Shown: positions 16,086-23,574, counted from the first letter of the stretch. The stretch is 29,843 nt of DNA from Phil1 sp964546125 (GCA_964546125.1 CAZJIS010000017.1:1-29843); one strand, 5' to 3'. Notes: a model not told the origin generated them from the letters alone. A program made the numbers and translations.

Positions 16086-17946
16086 ACTTCCTCCCGCCGA
16101 GCATGCGCATGGCGTTGAGGATGGCAAGCACCGCAACGCCCACATCCGCAAACACCGCCGCCCACATGGAAGCCAAACCAAGCGCCGTGAGCGCGAGCAC
16201 CGCCGCTTTGATGCTAAGCGCCAGAACGATGTTTTGGTTAACGATGCGAAGCGTTTTTTTTGAAATGCCCATCGCAACGGCGAGCTTTGCGGGCTCGTCT
16301 GTCATAATGACCACATCCGCCGCTTCGATTGCCGCATCCGACCCGAGGCCGCCCATCGCAACGCCTATGTCGGCGCGCGCGAGCACGGGCGCATCGTTCA
16401 CGCCGTCGCCCACAAAGGCAAGTTTGCCGCGCGCGGATGTTTGCGCGAGCAACTCCTCGAGCTTTTGCACCTTGCCGCCGGGTAAAAGTTCGGCGTAAGC
16501 TTCATCGAGCCCGAGTTCCCCCGCGACGCGCTCGCCGATGCGCTTTGCATCCCCCGTGAGCATGACGATCCGCCTCACCCCCGCGGCCCGGAGGCTTTGC
16601 ACGGCCTGCGCCGCATCCTCCTTTACTTCGTCGGCAATGCCGATCGTGCCCGCGTAGCCGCCGTCCGCGGCGACGTGGACGACCGTGCCGGGGAAATCAT
16701 CCTCCTCGGGCAAAACCACGCCGAGCCTTTGCATCAGCCGCGCATTGCCGGCGGCAACGAAGCGCCCGTCGACCATGGCCGTCACGCCGCAGCCGGGGAT
16801 CTCCTGGGCTTGGGCGACGCGCGCGCGGTCGATCTCCCCACCGTAGGCTTCGCGCAGGGAGAGCGCGATCGGGTGGTTCGAGTAGCTTTGCGCGTGCGCG
16901 GTGAGCGCGAGCAGCTCCTCTTTTTCAAGCGCCGCAGGCACGACCTTTTGCACGCGAAAAACGCCTTGCGTGAGGGTGCCCGTTTTATCGAACACGACAA
17001 TTTCGGTTTTGGCGAGCGCCTCGAGGTAGTTGCCGCCCTTGACGAGGATGCCGCGCCGGCTCGCGCCGCCGATGCCGCCGAAAAAGCTCAGCGGAATCGA
17101 GAGCACAAGCGCGCACGGGCAGGACACCACAAGGAAGGAAAGCGCGCGGTAGATCCACACGCCAAACGCCGCGCCCGGCATAACCAAGGGTGGGACGATG
17201 GCAAGCAGCGCCGCCGCCAAAACAACGGCCGGCGTATAGTAGCGCGCGAACTTCGTGATGAAGTGCTCGGAGTCGGATTTTTTCTCGCCCGCATTCTCGA
17301 CAAGATCGAGAATCTTGCTGACCGTCGATTCGCCAAAGGGCCGTGTGACGCGCGCGGTAAGCAGGCCGCTTCGGTTGATGCCGCCGCTTAAAAGCTCATC
17401 CCCCGGGGCGACCTCGCGCGGCAGCGATTCCCCGGTGAGGGCTGAAACGTCGATGGCGGAGCTTCCCTCGGCCACCACCGCATCGAGCGGGATTTTCTCG
17501 CCGGGCTTGATGAAGATGATCTCGCCAACCTCAACCTCATTGGGGTCCACGCGCACGAGTTCGCCGCCGCGCCGGACGTTCGCGTAATCCGGGCGGATGT
17601 CCATCAGCTCGGCGATTGAATTCCGGGACCGTTCCACCGCGTAGCTTTGAAAAAGCTCCCCAACCTGATAAAAGAGCATCACGGCGACGCCCTCTGCATA
17701 TTCGCGCACGAAAAACGCGCCGATGGTCGCAAGGCTCATGAGGAAGTTCTCATCAAACACGCGCCCGCGCGTGATGTTGCGCGCCGCGCGCAGCACAACG
17801 TCCCCGCCGAGAATCAGGTAGGCCGCCAAAAAGAACGCAAAGCGCGCAGCTTCGCCGCCCGTTTTCCACAAAACGGCGGACAGGAACACGAAAGCGCCGA
17901 TTAGAATGCGGATCAGCGTTTTGGCGTTGCGCGTGAGCTTTTTCAT
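16084..17946 (-). CDS. cadA: P1B-type heavy-metal-exporting ATPase (Zn/Cd/Pb class)
   Basis: Membrane pump that exports divalent soft metals using ATP, 620 residues. Motifs in order: actuator TGES (171-174), transmembrane metal site SCPCAL with CPC at 276-278, phosphorylation DKTGTLT with Asp320, the SNHP nucleotide motif with His-Pro at 358-359, and hinge GDGVNDAP (513-520). Lys580 in the seventh and Asp601 (DVG) in the eighth helix are the residues that mark the Zn/Cd/Pb group instead of copper pumps. There is no N-terminal HMA domain: the protein begins right before the first helix, and the HMA protein is encoded separately 27 bases upstream. GGGGGGAG precedes the ATG. It is controlled with the HMA gene from the promoter at 18251-18280. 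Confidence 0.96.
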   Translation of the reverse strand: MKKLTRNAKTLIRILIGAFVFLSAVLWKTGGEAARFAFFLAAYLILGGDVVLRAARNITRGRVFDENFLMSLATIGAFFVREYAEGVAVMLFYQVGELFQSYAVERSRNSIAELMDIRPDYANVRRGGELVRVDPNEVEVGEIIFIKPGEKIPLDAVVAEGSSAIDVSALTGESLPREVAPGDELLSGGINRSGLLTARVTRPFGESTVSKILDLVENAGEKKSDSEHFITKFARYYTPAVVLAAALLAIVPPLVMPGAAFGVWIYRALSFLVVSCPCALVLSIPLSFFGGIGGASRRGILVKGGNYLEALAKTEIVVFDKTGTLTQGVFRVQKVVPAALEKEELLALTAHAQSYSNHPIALSLREAYGGEIDRARVAQAQEIPGCGVTAMVDGRFVAAGNARLMQRLGVVLPEEDDFPGTVVHVAADGGYAGTIGIADEVKEDAAQAVQSLRAAGVRRIVMLTGDAKRIGERVAGELGLDEAYAELLPGGKVQKLEELLAQTSARGKLAFVGDGVNDAPVLARADIGVAMGGLGSDAAIEAADVVIMTDEPAKLAVAMGISKKTLRIVNQNIVLALSIKAAVLALTALGLASMWAAVFADVGVAVLAILNAMRMLGGRK

Positions 17947-17973
17947 GTTCTATCTCCCCCCGAAAGCGGCATT

Positions 17974-18195
17974 TTACGCCCGTTTGAGCCGCACGCCCGG
18001 CTCGATCCGCACGGCGATCCGCTGCGCTTCGCGCGCGATCTCCTCCATGCGCGCGTCCTCGCCCTCGATGGTCATTTTGCCCGTTAAAAAGCTGACGGAT
18101 GCGGCGCGCACCCCCTCGAGTTTGCACACGGCGCCTTCGATTTTCGATGCGCACAGCGCGCAATCCACCCCCTGCAAAACGAATGCCTGTTTCAT
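17974..18195 (-). CDS. Stand-alone HMA domain metal-binding protein
   Basis: Small cytoplasmic metal-binding protein of 73 residues with one ferredoxin-like HMA fold (beta-alpha-beta-beta-alpha-beta). The site is GVDCALCASKIE with Cys12 and Cys15; Asp11 just before the first Cys is typical of Zn/Cd-binding domains of ZntA-type pumps. The ATG at 18193-18195 is preferred over the codon at 18207 because GGAGG is five bases upstream of it. It is the first gene of the efflux operon and likely supplies in trans the domain the ATPase lacks, or acts as a metal chaperone or sensor for it. Confidence 0.92.
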   Translation of the reverse strand: MKQAFVLQGVDCALCASKIEGAVCKLEGVRAASVSFLTGKMTIEGEDARMEEIAREAQRIAVRIEPGVRLKRA

Positions 18196-18222
18196 GCATA
18201 CCTCCATCGTTTAGCCAATACA

Positions 18223-18263
18223 GTTGAACGGTTGCTCAACTGTTCAATTTATTATAGTTGAGC
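18223..18263. promoter_or_regulatory. Four-half-site operator for the ArsR/SmtB repressor
   Basis: GTTGARC half-sites lie at 18223-18229 (plus), 18234-18240 (minus), 18241-18247 (minus, TGTTCAA form) and 18257-18263 (plus). Pairs form inverted repeats such as TTGAAC...GTTCAA, as in known SmtB/CadC-type operators. They cover the -10 and the spacer of the efflux promoter. Metal binding by the adjacent ArsR-family protein would be expected to release them. Confidence 0.75.
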
Positions 18264-18280
18264 GGTCCCGCAGCTGTCAA
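18251..18280 (-). promoter_or_regulatory. Consensus sigma-A promoter of the metal-efflux operon
   Basis: Reading leftward: TTGACA (18275-18280), 18-base spacer, TATAAT (18251-18256); both hexamers are perfect. The start of transcription would be near 18244, inside the operator cluster, about 50 bases before the HMA start codon. Confidence 0.85.
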
Positions 18281-18316
18281 CCCCCGGTGAGCAGGCTATG
18301 CGCGACCCGCCCTGCG

Positions 18317-18345
18317 TTTCATAAACGCGCCCGTTGTGGTAAAAT
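18317..18345 (+). promoter_or_regulatory. Possible promoter of the ArsR-family gene
   Basis: TTTCAT (18317-18322), 17 bases, TAAAAT (18340-18345). The -10 is good and the -35 weak. It is about 55 bases from the divergent operator cluster, so autoregulation would be indirect or involve looping. Confidence 0.4.
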
Positions 18346-18395
18346 GATAAAAAAGGACGGGCGGCGCCGCCGCGCGGGAGGGAAGGCAACAAGCC

Positions 18396-18767
18396 ATGAA
18401 GAACGAGGTCGCGGTCTGCTCCATGGAGGTCATCCACACCGAGGTGGTGGCGAACATCCGGGAGAAGATGCCCGATGAGAACGTGCTTTACGATCTTGCG
18501 GATTTTTTTAAGATTCTCGGCGACAGCACGCGCGCGAAGATCATTTGGGCGCTTGATGAGGGCGAGCTTTGCGTGTGCGACATCGGCGCGCTGCTGGGCA
18601 TGACAAAATCCGCAGTGTCGCACCAACTGCGCTCACTGCGGCTTGCAAACCTCGTGAAAAACCGGCGGGAAGGGAAGGTCGTCTACTACTCGCTCGCCGA
18701 CGATCACATCAAGGCGATCTTCGAGACGGGGCTCGAGCACATCCGCGAAAAAGCAGGCGGGAACTGA
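18396..18767 (+). CDS. ArsR/SmtB-family metal-responsive repressor (CadC/SmtB-like)
   Basis: Dimeric winged-helix repressor of 123 residues, expected to leave DNA on binding Zn, Cd or Pb. The helix-turn-helix is around 60-82 (CDIGALLGMTKSAVSHQLRSL). Two metal sites are visible. The alpha-3N site has ELCVCD with Cys59 and Cys61, plus Cys8 in the N-terminal arm, as in CadC. The alpha-5 site has Asp102, His104, His115 and Glu118, with exactly the 2-11-3 spacing of SmtB. Having both sites intact is like CadC. It is divergent from the HMA-ATPase operon it presumably controls, and convergent with tcdA, with 14 bases between the stops. GGAGGG lies 13 bases before the ATG, a rather long distance. Confidence 0.94.
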   Translation: MKNEVAVCSMEVIHTEVVANIREKMPDENVLYDLADFFKILGDSTRAKIIWALDEGELCVCDIGALLGMTKSAVSHQLRSLRLANLVKNRREGKVVYYSLADDHIKAIFETGLEHIREKAGGN

Positions 18768-18781
18768 ACCGCCGCGGGGCT

Positions 18782-19519
18782 TTACGCGCGCGCGATGATA
18801 AGCTTCACGGCTTCCGCCGCGAGTAAAAAGCCCGCCACCGGGGGCACGAATGAGATGCTGCCCGGCGTTTGCCGCCGCGCGGCGCGCGGGGAGGTTTCTT
18901 CCGGCTCATCCCCCGCCTCTTCGGGCATGGGCGTTATCGCCTCTTCCCTGGAATAAACCACTTTGAGCGCGGGGATGCCGCGCTTTTTCAATTCACGCCG
19001 CATCACGCGCGCGAGCGGGCAAACGGAGGTTTGGTAAATATCGGCCACCTCGAGCCGCGCGGGGTCGAGCTTGTTGCCCGCGCCCATGCTGCTTATAACC
19101 GGCACGCCCGCGCGCGCCGCGCGCTCGATGAGCAAAAGCTTCGACGAAACGGTGTCGATCGCGTCGATCACGCAATCCCAGCGGGCAAGATCGTAGTTAT
19201 CGGCGTTGTCCGCGCCGTAAAAAACGAGGTGCGCCGCGGCTTCGCAGCGCGGGTTGATATCGAGGATGCGCTCGCGCATGACTTCGGCCTTTTTGCGGCC
19301 GAGCGTGCTGTGCAGCGCCGGGAGCTGGCGGTTGATGTTGGTGATGTGCACGATATCATCATCAAAAAGATCGATCGCGCCCACGCCGGCCCGCGCCACG
19401 GCTTCCGCCGCAAAAGAGCCGACGCCGCCCACGCCGAACACCGCAACGCGCGCGCGGGCAAGCCGCTCCATCGCCTCAGAACCCAGCAGCATGCGCGCCC
19501 TTAGGAATTCATCGCCCAT
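18782..19519 (-). CDS. tcdA: tRNA threonylcarbamoyladenosine dehydratase (ThiF/MoeB superfamily)
   Basis: ATP-dependent enzyme that cyclises t6A37 of ANN-decoding tRNAs to ct6A. It has 245 residues, typical for TcdA. The E1-like Rossmann motif is FGVGGVGSFAAEAVARAG (about 28-45), followed by the acidic LFDDD and the TcdA text INRQLPALHSTLGRKKAEVM (62-81), DAIDTVSSKLLLIERA, SSMGAGNKLDP and the tail PGSISFVPPVAGFLLAAEAVKLI. GAAAGGG precedes the ATG. It follows the opine-dehydrogenase gene by 24 bases and is probably the last gene of that operon, although the functions have no obvious link. Confidence 0.93.
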   Translation of the reverse strand: MGDEFLRARMLLGSEAMERLARARVAVFGVGGVGSFAAEAVARAGVGAIDLFDDDIVHITNINRQLPALHSTLGRKKAEVMRERILDINPRCEAAAHLVFYGADNADNYDLARWDCVIDAIDTVSSKLLLIERAARAGVPVISSMGAGNKLDPARLEVADIYQTSVCPLARVMRRELKKRGIPALKVVYSREEAITPMPEEAGDEPEETSPRAARRQTPGSISFVPPVAGFLLAAEAVKLIIARA

Positions 19520-19543
19520 GAAAAAGCCCTTTCCGCGCCGGCC

Positions 19544-20605
19544 TCAGGCCTCGGCGAGCACCGCGCCGAAATCGACGGCGCGCTCGTTCCTGCCGGTCGC
19601 ATAGAAATCGCAGTTGTAAACGACCGACGCCCATTTGACGGATGCGTCCGTAATGTCGGTCTTGACGTTGAGCCACCGCCCAAGGCAGCTCACGGGCACG
19701 CAGCCGGTTTGGATATCCTCGTGGATGTAGCGCGTGTCGATCTCCGTGGGGGCCATCACCTTGCCATAGGCCGCGGTGTTTTGAATGCGCGCGTAGAGGT
19801 CCTCTCCCGCGGAGCCGTAGCGCGCGCCGAGCCACTGGTAGGCGCTGGGCACCTCCACCCCAATCGCGCGGGCGACAGCTACGCGCTCCGCGTCGAGCCG
19901 TTCGAGCACATGGGCGACAAGCGGCGAAATGCCGTCGTGGTAATAGCGGAACTCTTCCTTAGCTTCAATGCGCGTGATGTTCATTAAAATGGGCAGCGGA
20001 TGGAAGATCATGCCGATGTTCGTAAGGCCCGTTTCGAGCACGCTTTTTGCGGGCGCGATGCTCGGAAAAAGCTCCGACAGCGCGGCGGTGAGAAGCGGCG
20101 TATCCGCGCGCCGGTGGCCGGCGACTTTCACATCGTGCTTGATTTCAAAGATGATGGGCCGCCCCGGCTCCTTGCAGCGGCAGGTGAACACGAACGTATC
20201 CGTTTCGCCAAGCACCACCTGCGCCGCGCAGCCGCTTTCCTTGAGCGTTTTATCGAACACATAGGTTCCAAACGTGCGCCCCGGGTTGAGGACGACGAGC
20301 TGCCCGTCGCGCAGATGGGGTGCCATGGCCTTGGCGACAATCGGGTGGTATTGCGCGGGCGTCGTGACCATGATCAGGTACGCATCGCGCACGACCTCGC
20401 CCATGTCGCAGCTGATGAGGTCCACCACGGGCGCGCAGTCGAACAGGCCCCCCAATGTGAAGCGGTTGCTTTGAAACATATCGATGCGCTCCTGCTCGCG
20501 CGCGTAGAGCGCGACGGAGCGGCCCATGTTCGCAAAATAGGCCGCGAGCGACTGCCCGCCGTTGCCCGTGCTAATGACCGCGATTTTCCGTTTGCCGTTT
20601 TCCAT
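19544..20605 (-). CDS. NAD(P)-dependent octopine/nopaline dehydrogenase family protein
   Basis: Predicted cytosolic oxidoreductase of 353 residues. The N-terminal Rossmann domain has the nucleotide motif STGNGGQSLAAYFANMG (12-28). The C-terminal opine-dehydrogenase helical domain contains TNIGMIFHPLPILMN, which places the family's catalytic His in the expected HP...N context. Characterised members reductively join an amino acid to a 2-oxo acid; bacterial homologues of this length are mostly uncharacterised. AGGGAGGG precedes the ATG, which lies inside the end of the cobalamin-protein gene (35-base overlap), so the two are translationally coupled and probably act on the same compound. No membrane segment or signal peptide is seen. 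Confidence 0.88.
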   Translation of the reverse strand: MENGKRKIAVISTGNGGQSLAAYFANMGRSVALYAREQERIDMFQSNRFTLGGLFDCAPVVDLISCDMGEVVRDAYLIMVTTPAQYHPIVAKAMAPHLRDGQLVVLNPGRTFGTYVFDKTLKESGCAAQVVLGETDTFVFTCRCKEPGRPIIFEIKHDVKVAGHRRADTPLLTAALSELFPSIAPAKSVLETGLTNIGMIFHPLPILMNITRIEAKEEFRYYHDGISPLVAHVLERLDAERVAVARAIGVEVPSAYQWLGARYGSAGEDLYARIQNTAAYGKVMAPTEIDTRYIHEDIQTGCVPVSCLGRWLNVKTDITDASVKWASVVYNCDFYATGRNERAVDFGAVLAEA

Positions 20606-22256
20606 AATGTCCCTCCCTCTCCATCAGGCGGCGAAGGCGTTCACGTTCACTCGGAAACCTTCCCGAGGCGCAGTCGTAGGCAAGGCATTTGCCCTCGAAC
20701 ATGCGCGTTGTGAGATCGCCCCGGAATTCATCGTTTTTCACGATATGCGGCGCGTCGAGGATGCCGCGGCGGATGCAATCCGAAAGCACGGCCGCATCCC
20801 CGAGCGGATCGGCTGAAACAGTTTGGTACTCTTCGCGAATGAAGTTTAAAAGCTCCCGCGCCTCTTCAATAAGTTCGCGCTTCCTCTCCTGCACGGCGGG
20901 GTCAAGGGCCGCGTTCGCGTTGCCATAGAGCGTCGAGCGCACCACGCCGCGCACGATGCGGCAGCTCTCGATGACCACCTCGGGGGTCGCCGCGTGTTCG
21001 GCTTCGCTGTAGCCGACCACGTGGATGATATGGGGCGCGACGTTCATCGCAAGCGCGGTGGAGGCTGCAAGCTGCCCTTTGGCGACATCCGGGTCGCCGC
21101 TTAAAAACGGCAGGCCCGCGCGCACCTCGCGGTAAACGCGGAACTCCGGCGAAGCGAGGGATTCGGCAAGCTCGATCTGCGCCAAAACTTTCGCGAGATC
21201 CATTGAAAAGCTCATGGCGCTCGGTATGTTGAACATAAACTGGGCCACATAATCCAAAACGCCGTATTTTTTCGCGTTGTGCGCGCTCACATAGGCCATC
21301 GCGACGGAAATCACGTCGTGCGCGTCCCGAAGGCCCCAGTGGTGCGGCTCGTTGAGCTCCACCGGGATATTGCGTTCCCCATGCCACCGCATGAGGGCCT
21401 GGCTCTCGCGCATCGCCTGCTCGAGCTTGCGCGCGCCGCGCCCGTCGAGCTCATTGTACCAGCAAAGAGGCACGGCGCACCACGCGTTGTCGATCGTGCG
21501 GCGCAAAACATCCGCAAAGGGCAGAACGTCCGCCGTGCCGCTGTAACAGCGCATGAGCGGATGGTTGCCCCAGCGGGAAGCTTCTTTCAAACGAACGAAG
21601 TTTTCCTCGCTTTGAACGGGCACGCCTCCCGCGCCGTCCATCTGCGCGTTGCGCCGCGCGGGGGAGAAGAAAAACTGCTGCGTATTTTGGTCGATGCCAA
21701 GCGAAATGACATCGAGCACGCGCGCTTGGGCGATCTGCGCGACGCCCTCGAGCGTTTCTTCAAAGCTCGGCAATCCAAAGTGATGCCGCAAAAGCGGGTA
21801 GGGCTTCTTCTGGCGGATCCTGTCGGCGAGGGTTTGCGCAAAGAGTTCCGCGCCGCCGTCCTTTTGGCGCGCGCCCGTGCGCAGATAGGAAATACAATCG
21901 TCCATATCCTCGGCGCCGTCGAAAATGACGTCGAAAAAGCCGAGCGCTTCGGCTTCGCGCGCGACGGGGCCTGTGCCGGCAAAGAGCCACGCGGGCTGCG
22001 CGTCAAGCGTTTTGCTTTTCACCATCAGCTCCCGGATGAGGGGAACGACGTTCGCGGGCGTGAGGCGAAAGCCGAGCGACACGATCGCCGGGCGGCGCGC
22101 GCGCACCTGCTCGAGGACCGCATCAATGCTGTTGGCCGGGCCGAGGAACGCGGTTTCATAGCCCGCGTCCGCCGCGAGGTTGAGAAAATGCACCGCGCCC
22201 GCGACGTGGACGCAGCTGCCGATGGAACCTGCCATCACCAAACCTTTTGTTGCCAT
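20571..22256 (-). CDS. Cobalamin-binding protein fused to a large mutase-like domain
   Basis: 561 residues from the ATG at 22254-22256, chosen over a start at 22328 because AAAGGAG lies just upstream and the longer form would overlap the regulator gene. Residues 3-130 look like a B12-binding Rossmann domain: GSIGSCVHVAGAVHFLNLAADAGYET carries His17 and Gly20 of the DxHxxG cobalamin motif, with Cys15 in place of Asp, then SLGFRLTP and an AGTGP turn. Residues about 150-480 form an alpha/beta, probably TIM-barrel-like, region (LMRCYSGTADVLPFADVLRRTIDNAW, LNEPHHWGLRDAHDVISVAMAYVSAHNA, FNIPSAMSFSMDLAKVLAQIELA) reminiscent of the glutamate-mutase E class, but I cannot prove homology by eye. The reaction is unknown; partner is the overlapping opine-dehydrogenase gene. 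Confidence 0.8.
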   Translation of the reverse strand: MATKGLVMAGSIGSCVHVAGAVHFLNLAADAGYETAFLGPANSIDAVLEQVRARRPAIVSLGFRLTPANVVPLIRELMVKSKTLDAQPAWLFAGTGPVAREAEALGFFDVIFDGAEDMDDCISYLRTGARQKDGGAELFAQTLADRIRQKKPYPLLRHHFGLPSFEETLEGVAQIAQARVLDVISLGIDQNTQQFFFSPARRNAQMDGAGGVPVQSEENFVRLKEASRWGNHPLMRCYSGTADVLPFADVLRRTIDNAWCAVPLCWYNELDGRGARKLEQAMRESQALMRWHGERNIPVELNEPHHWGLRDAHDVISVAMAYVSAHNAKKYGVLDYVAQFMFNIPSAMSFSMDLAKVLAQIELAESLASPEFRVYREVRAGLPFLSGDPDVAKGQLAASTALAMNVAPHIIHVVGYSEAEHAATPEVVIESCRIVRGVVRSTLYGNANAALDPAVQERKRELIEEARELLNFIREEYQTVSADPLGDAAVLSDCIRRGILDAPHIVKNDEFRGDLTTRMFEGKCLAYDCASGRFPSERERLRRLMEREGHYGKRQTENRGH

Positions 22257-22302
22257 GCGTGTTCTCCTTTCCTGAATTAGTGCTAGTATGCGCGCGATGC
22301 GA

Positions 22303-22935
22303 TCAATTTTCCCCTTGCGCGTTAACAAAGGATTCGACCGCGTCCGCCGCCGCCTCCGTGCCCACGAAGAGGATCACATCCCCTCCGTAAAGCTCCGCAT
22401 AAGGCCCGGGCGAAAGGATGACGCTCTGCTTGCGGCGGATGGCGACGATGGTCGCCCCCGTCTGCTGCCAGAAATGCAGCGCACCGATGCTTTTGCCGAT
22501 GAGCGGCGAATGTTCTAAAACGCGCACCTCATAGTTGGGCAGCGCTTCGCCCGCCGCGAACGGGCGTTCGCGTTCGCCGAGGATGCGCGCGCAAAGCTCG
22601 AGCATTCGGCGGGAAAGCTCCTGGCTTTGATCGGAAAGTTCTTTGAGCTTTGCATGCAGGTCCTGCTTCTCGCTGCGGCCCGCGAAGCTTTGCAGATAGC
22701 GCCGCGCATTATCCTGCGAGAGAATCACCACGCCGCGCTTATCCCGCACCTCCACGGCCTTCATATCGGCGAGCAGCCGCAGCGCGCGGCGGATGGTTTC
22801 GGGCGACACGCCGTAGGAAGAGGCGAGCAGCGAGCGCCCCGAAATGCATCGCCCCTCCTCGAGATCGCCGTCGGCGATCTGCGAGGCGATGTCGAGCGCG
22901 ATCCTCAAATATTGCGGGGATGTCTCTGCGCCCAT
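22303..22935 (-). CDS. GntR-type regulator with C-terminal RCK_C (TrkA_C) domain, BusR-like
   Basis: DNA-binding regulator of 210 residues from the ATG at 22933-22935, which has GGAAGGGAG just upstream; a TTG at 22950 is less likely. The N-terminal winged helix (about 8-75) has the GntR pattern SLLASSYGVSPETIRRALRLLADMKAVEV. A coiled coil follows (about 88-122, LHAKLKELSDQSQELSRRMLEL), then an RCK_C domain (about 138-210, VRVLEHSPLIGKSIGALHFW...ILFVGTEAAADAVESFV). This order matches BusR, where the RCK_C domain binds cyclic di-AMP; the ligand here is inferred only. It is the first gene of the cobalamin/opine operon, and an inverted repeat covers its promoter, so autoregulation is likely. Confidence 0.88.
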   Translation of the reverse strand: MGAETSPQYLRIALDIASQIADGDLEEGRCISGRSLLASSYGVSPETIRRALRLLADMKAVEVRDKRGVVILSQDNARRYLQSFAGRSEKQDLHAKLKELSDQSQELSRRMLELCARILGERERPFAAGEALPNYEVRVLEHSPLIGKSIGALHFWQQTGATIVAIRRKQSVILSPGPYAELYGGDVILFVGTEAAADAVESFVNAQGEN

Positions 22936-22975
22936 ATTGCTCCCTTCCAAACCGTGCTCCGATTGCTGATACTTA

Positions 22976-23004
22976 GTTATACTCTAACAACTTCAAAACT
23001 GCAA
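22976..23004 (-). promoter_or_regulatory. Promoter of the regulator-cobalamin-opine operon
   Basis: Reading leftward: TTGCAG (22999-23004), 17-base spacer, TATAAC (22976-22981). The start of transcription would be near 22969, about 35 bases before the regulator ATG. Both elements lie inside the inverted repeat at 22977-23021. Confidence 0.6.
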
Positions 23005-23021
23005 CAAGTATGTTAGTATAA
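22977..23021. promoter_or_regulatory. Long inverted-repeat operator over the promoter
   Basis: The left arm TTATACTCTAACAACTT (22977-22993) and the right arm AAGTATGTTAGTATAA (23006-23021) are near-perfect inverted repeats (TTATACT, AACA and ACTT blocks match) with a 12-base centre. The left arm covers the -10 and the right arm lies beside the -35. A paired-site layout of this size suits a tetrameric GntR-RCK_C protein binding two half-operators. Confidence 0.65.
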
Positions 23022-23050
23022 AAATGTAAACTTTTCGTGCGCAAAGCAAA

Positions 23051-23074
23051 GCCCGCCTTCCGAGGGCGGCGGGC
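23051..23074 (-). terminator. Terminator of the nadD-rsfS transcript
   Basis: GCCCGCC and GGCGGGC pair in a seven-base GC stem, followed on the minus strand by TTTGCTTTGC. It is the last strong stem after rsfS and before the next promoter at 22976-23004. Confidence 0.65.
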
Positions 23075-23096
23075 CCGGCCTAATAAAGAACCTTTC

Positions 23097-23136
23097 CGGG
23101 AAACGCCTGACCGCGCCTCGCGGCCGGCGCTTCCCG
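23097..23136 (-). other. Stem-loop in the rsfS 3' region
   Basis: CGGGAAACGCC and GGCGCTTCCCG form an 11-pair stem. The single A-C mismatch on the plus strand becomes a U-G wobble in minus-strand RNA, so the structure belongs to the rsfS transcript. The 18-base loop has an inner GCG/CGC pairing. It precedes the terminator at 23051-23074 and may be a stabiliser or an additional pause structure. Confidence 0.5.
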
Positions 23137-23181
23137 CAACCTCGAAATAGTTATAGGGTCGGAAAGCATCGGGCAAAGGCG

Positions 23182-23562
23182 TCACTCGCCCATGCGCTTG
23201 CTAAAATCGATGTAATGGCGCGGGTCGTCGACCCAGAGCCGCTCCATGTTGTAATAGGCGCGCTCTTCGGGGTGGAAGATGTGCACGAGGATGGAACCAA
23301 AATCGATGACGATCCAGCGGCCCTCGGCATAGCCCTCGCTCCGGAGCTGTTTTAGGGAAAACTCGGGCGCTTTCTTTTCGACTTCCTCGCAAAGCGCTTT
23401 AACCTGCGCGCTCACGCGGCCGCTGCAGATGACGAACCAGTCCGCGATGACGGTCTTATCCGTCACGTTGATGGCGACGATGTCCATCGCCTTTTTGTTG
23501 TAAAGCGCCTCGCAAAGCATCAGCGCCTGCTCCCGAATCTGCTCCTCATGCATTTGGTTCAA
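23182..23562 (-). CDS. rsfS: Ribosomal silencing factor RsfS
   Basis: Protein of 126 residues that binds ribosomal protein uL14 and prevents joining of 30S and 50S subunits when nutrients are scarce. Family landmarks: KAMDIVAINVTDKTVIADWFVICSGRVSAQVKAL (about 24-57), GRWIVIDFGSILVHIFHPEERAYYNMERLW (about 81-110). The TTG at 23560-23562 has AGGAGG seven bases upstream, while the in-frame ATG at 23553 is 16 bases from it, so the TTG start is favoured. It follows the nadD-yqeK gene by 12 bases, the common nadD-yqeK-rsfS order in Bacillota. Confidence 0.96.
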   Translation of the reverse strand: MNQMHEEQIREQALMLCEALYNKKAMDIVAINVTDKTVIADWFVICSGRVSAQVKALCEEVEKKAPEFSLKQLRSEGYAEGRWIVIDFGSILVHIFHPEERAYYNMERLWVDDPRHYIDFSKRMGE

Positions 23563-23574
23563 TGCCTCTCCTCC

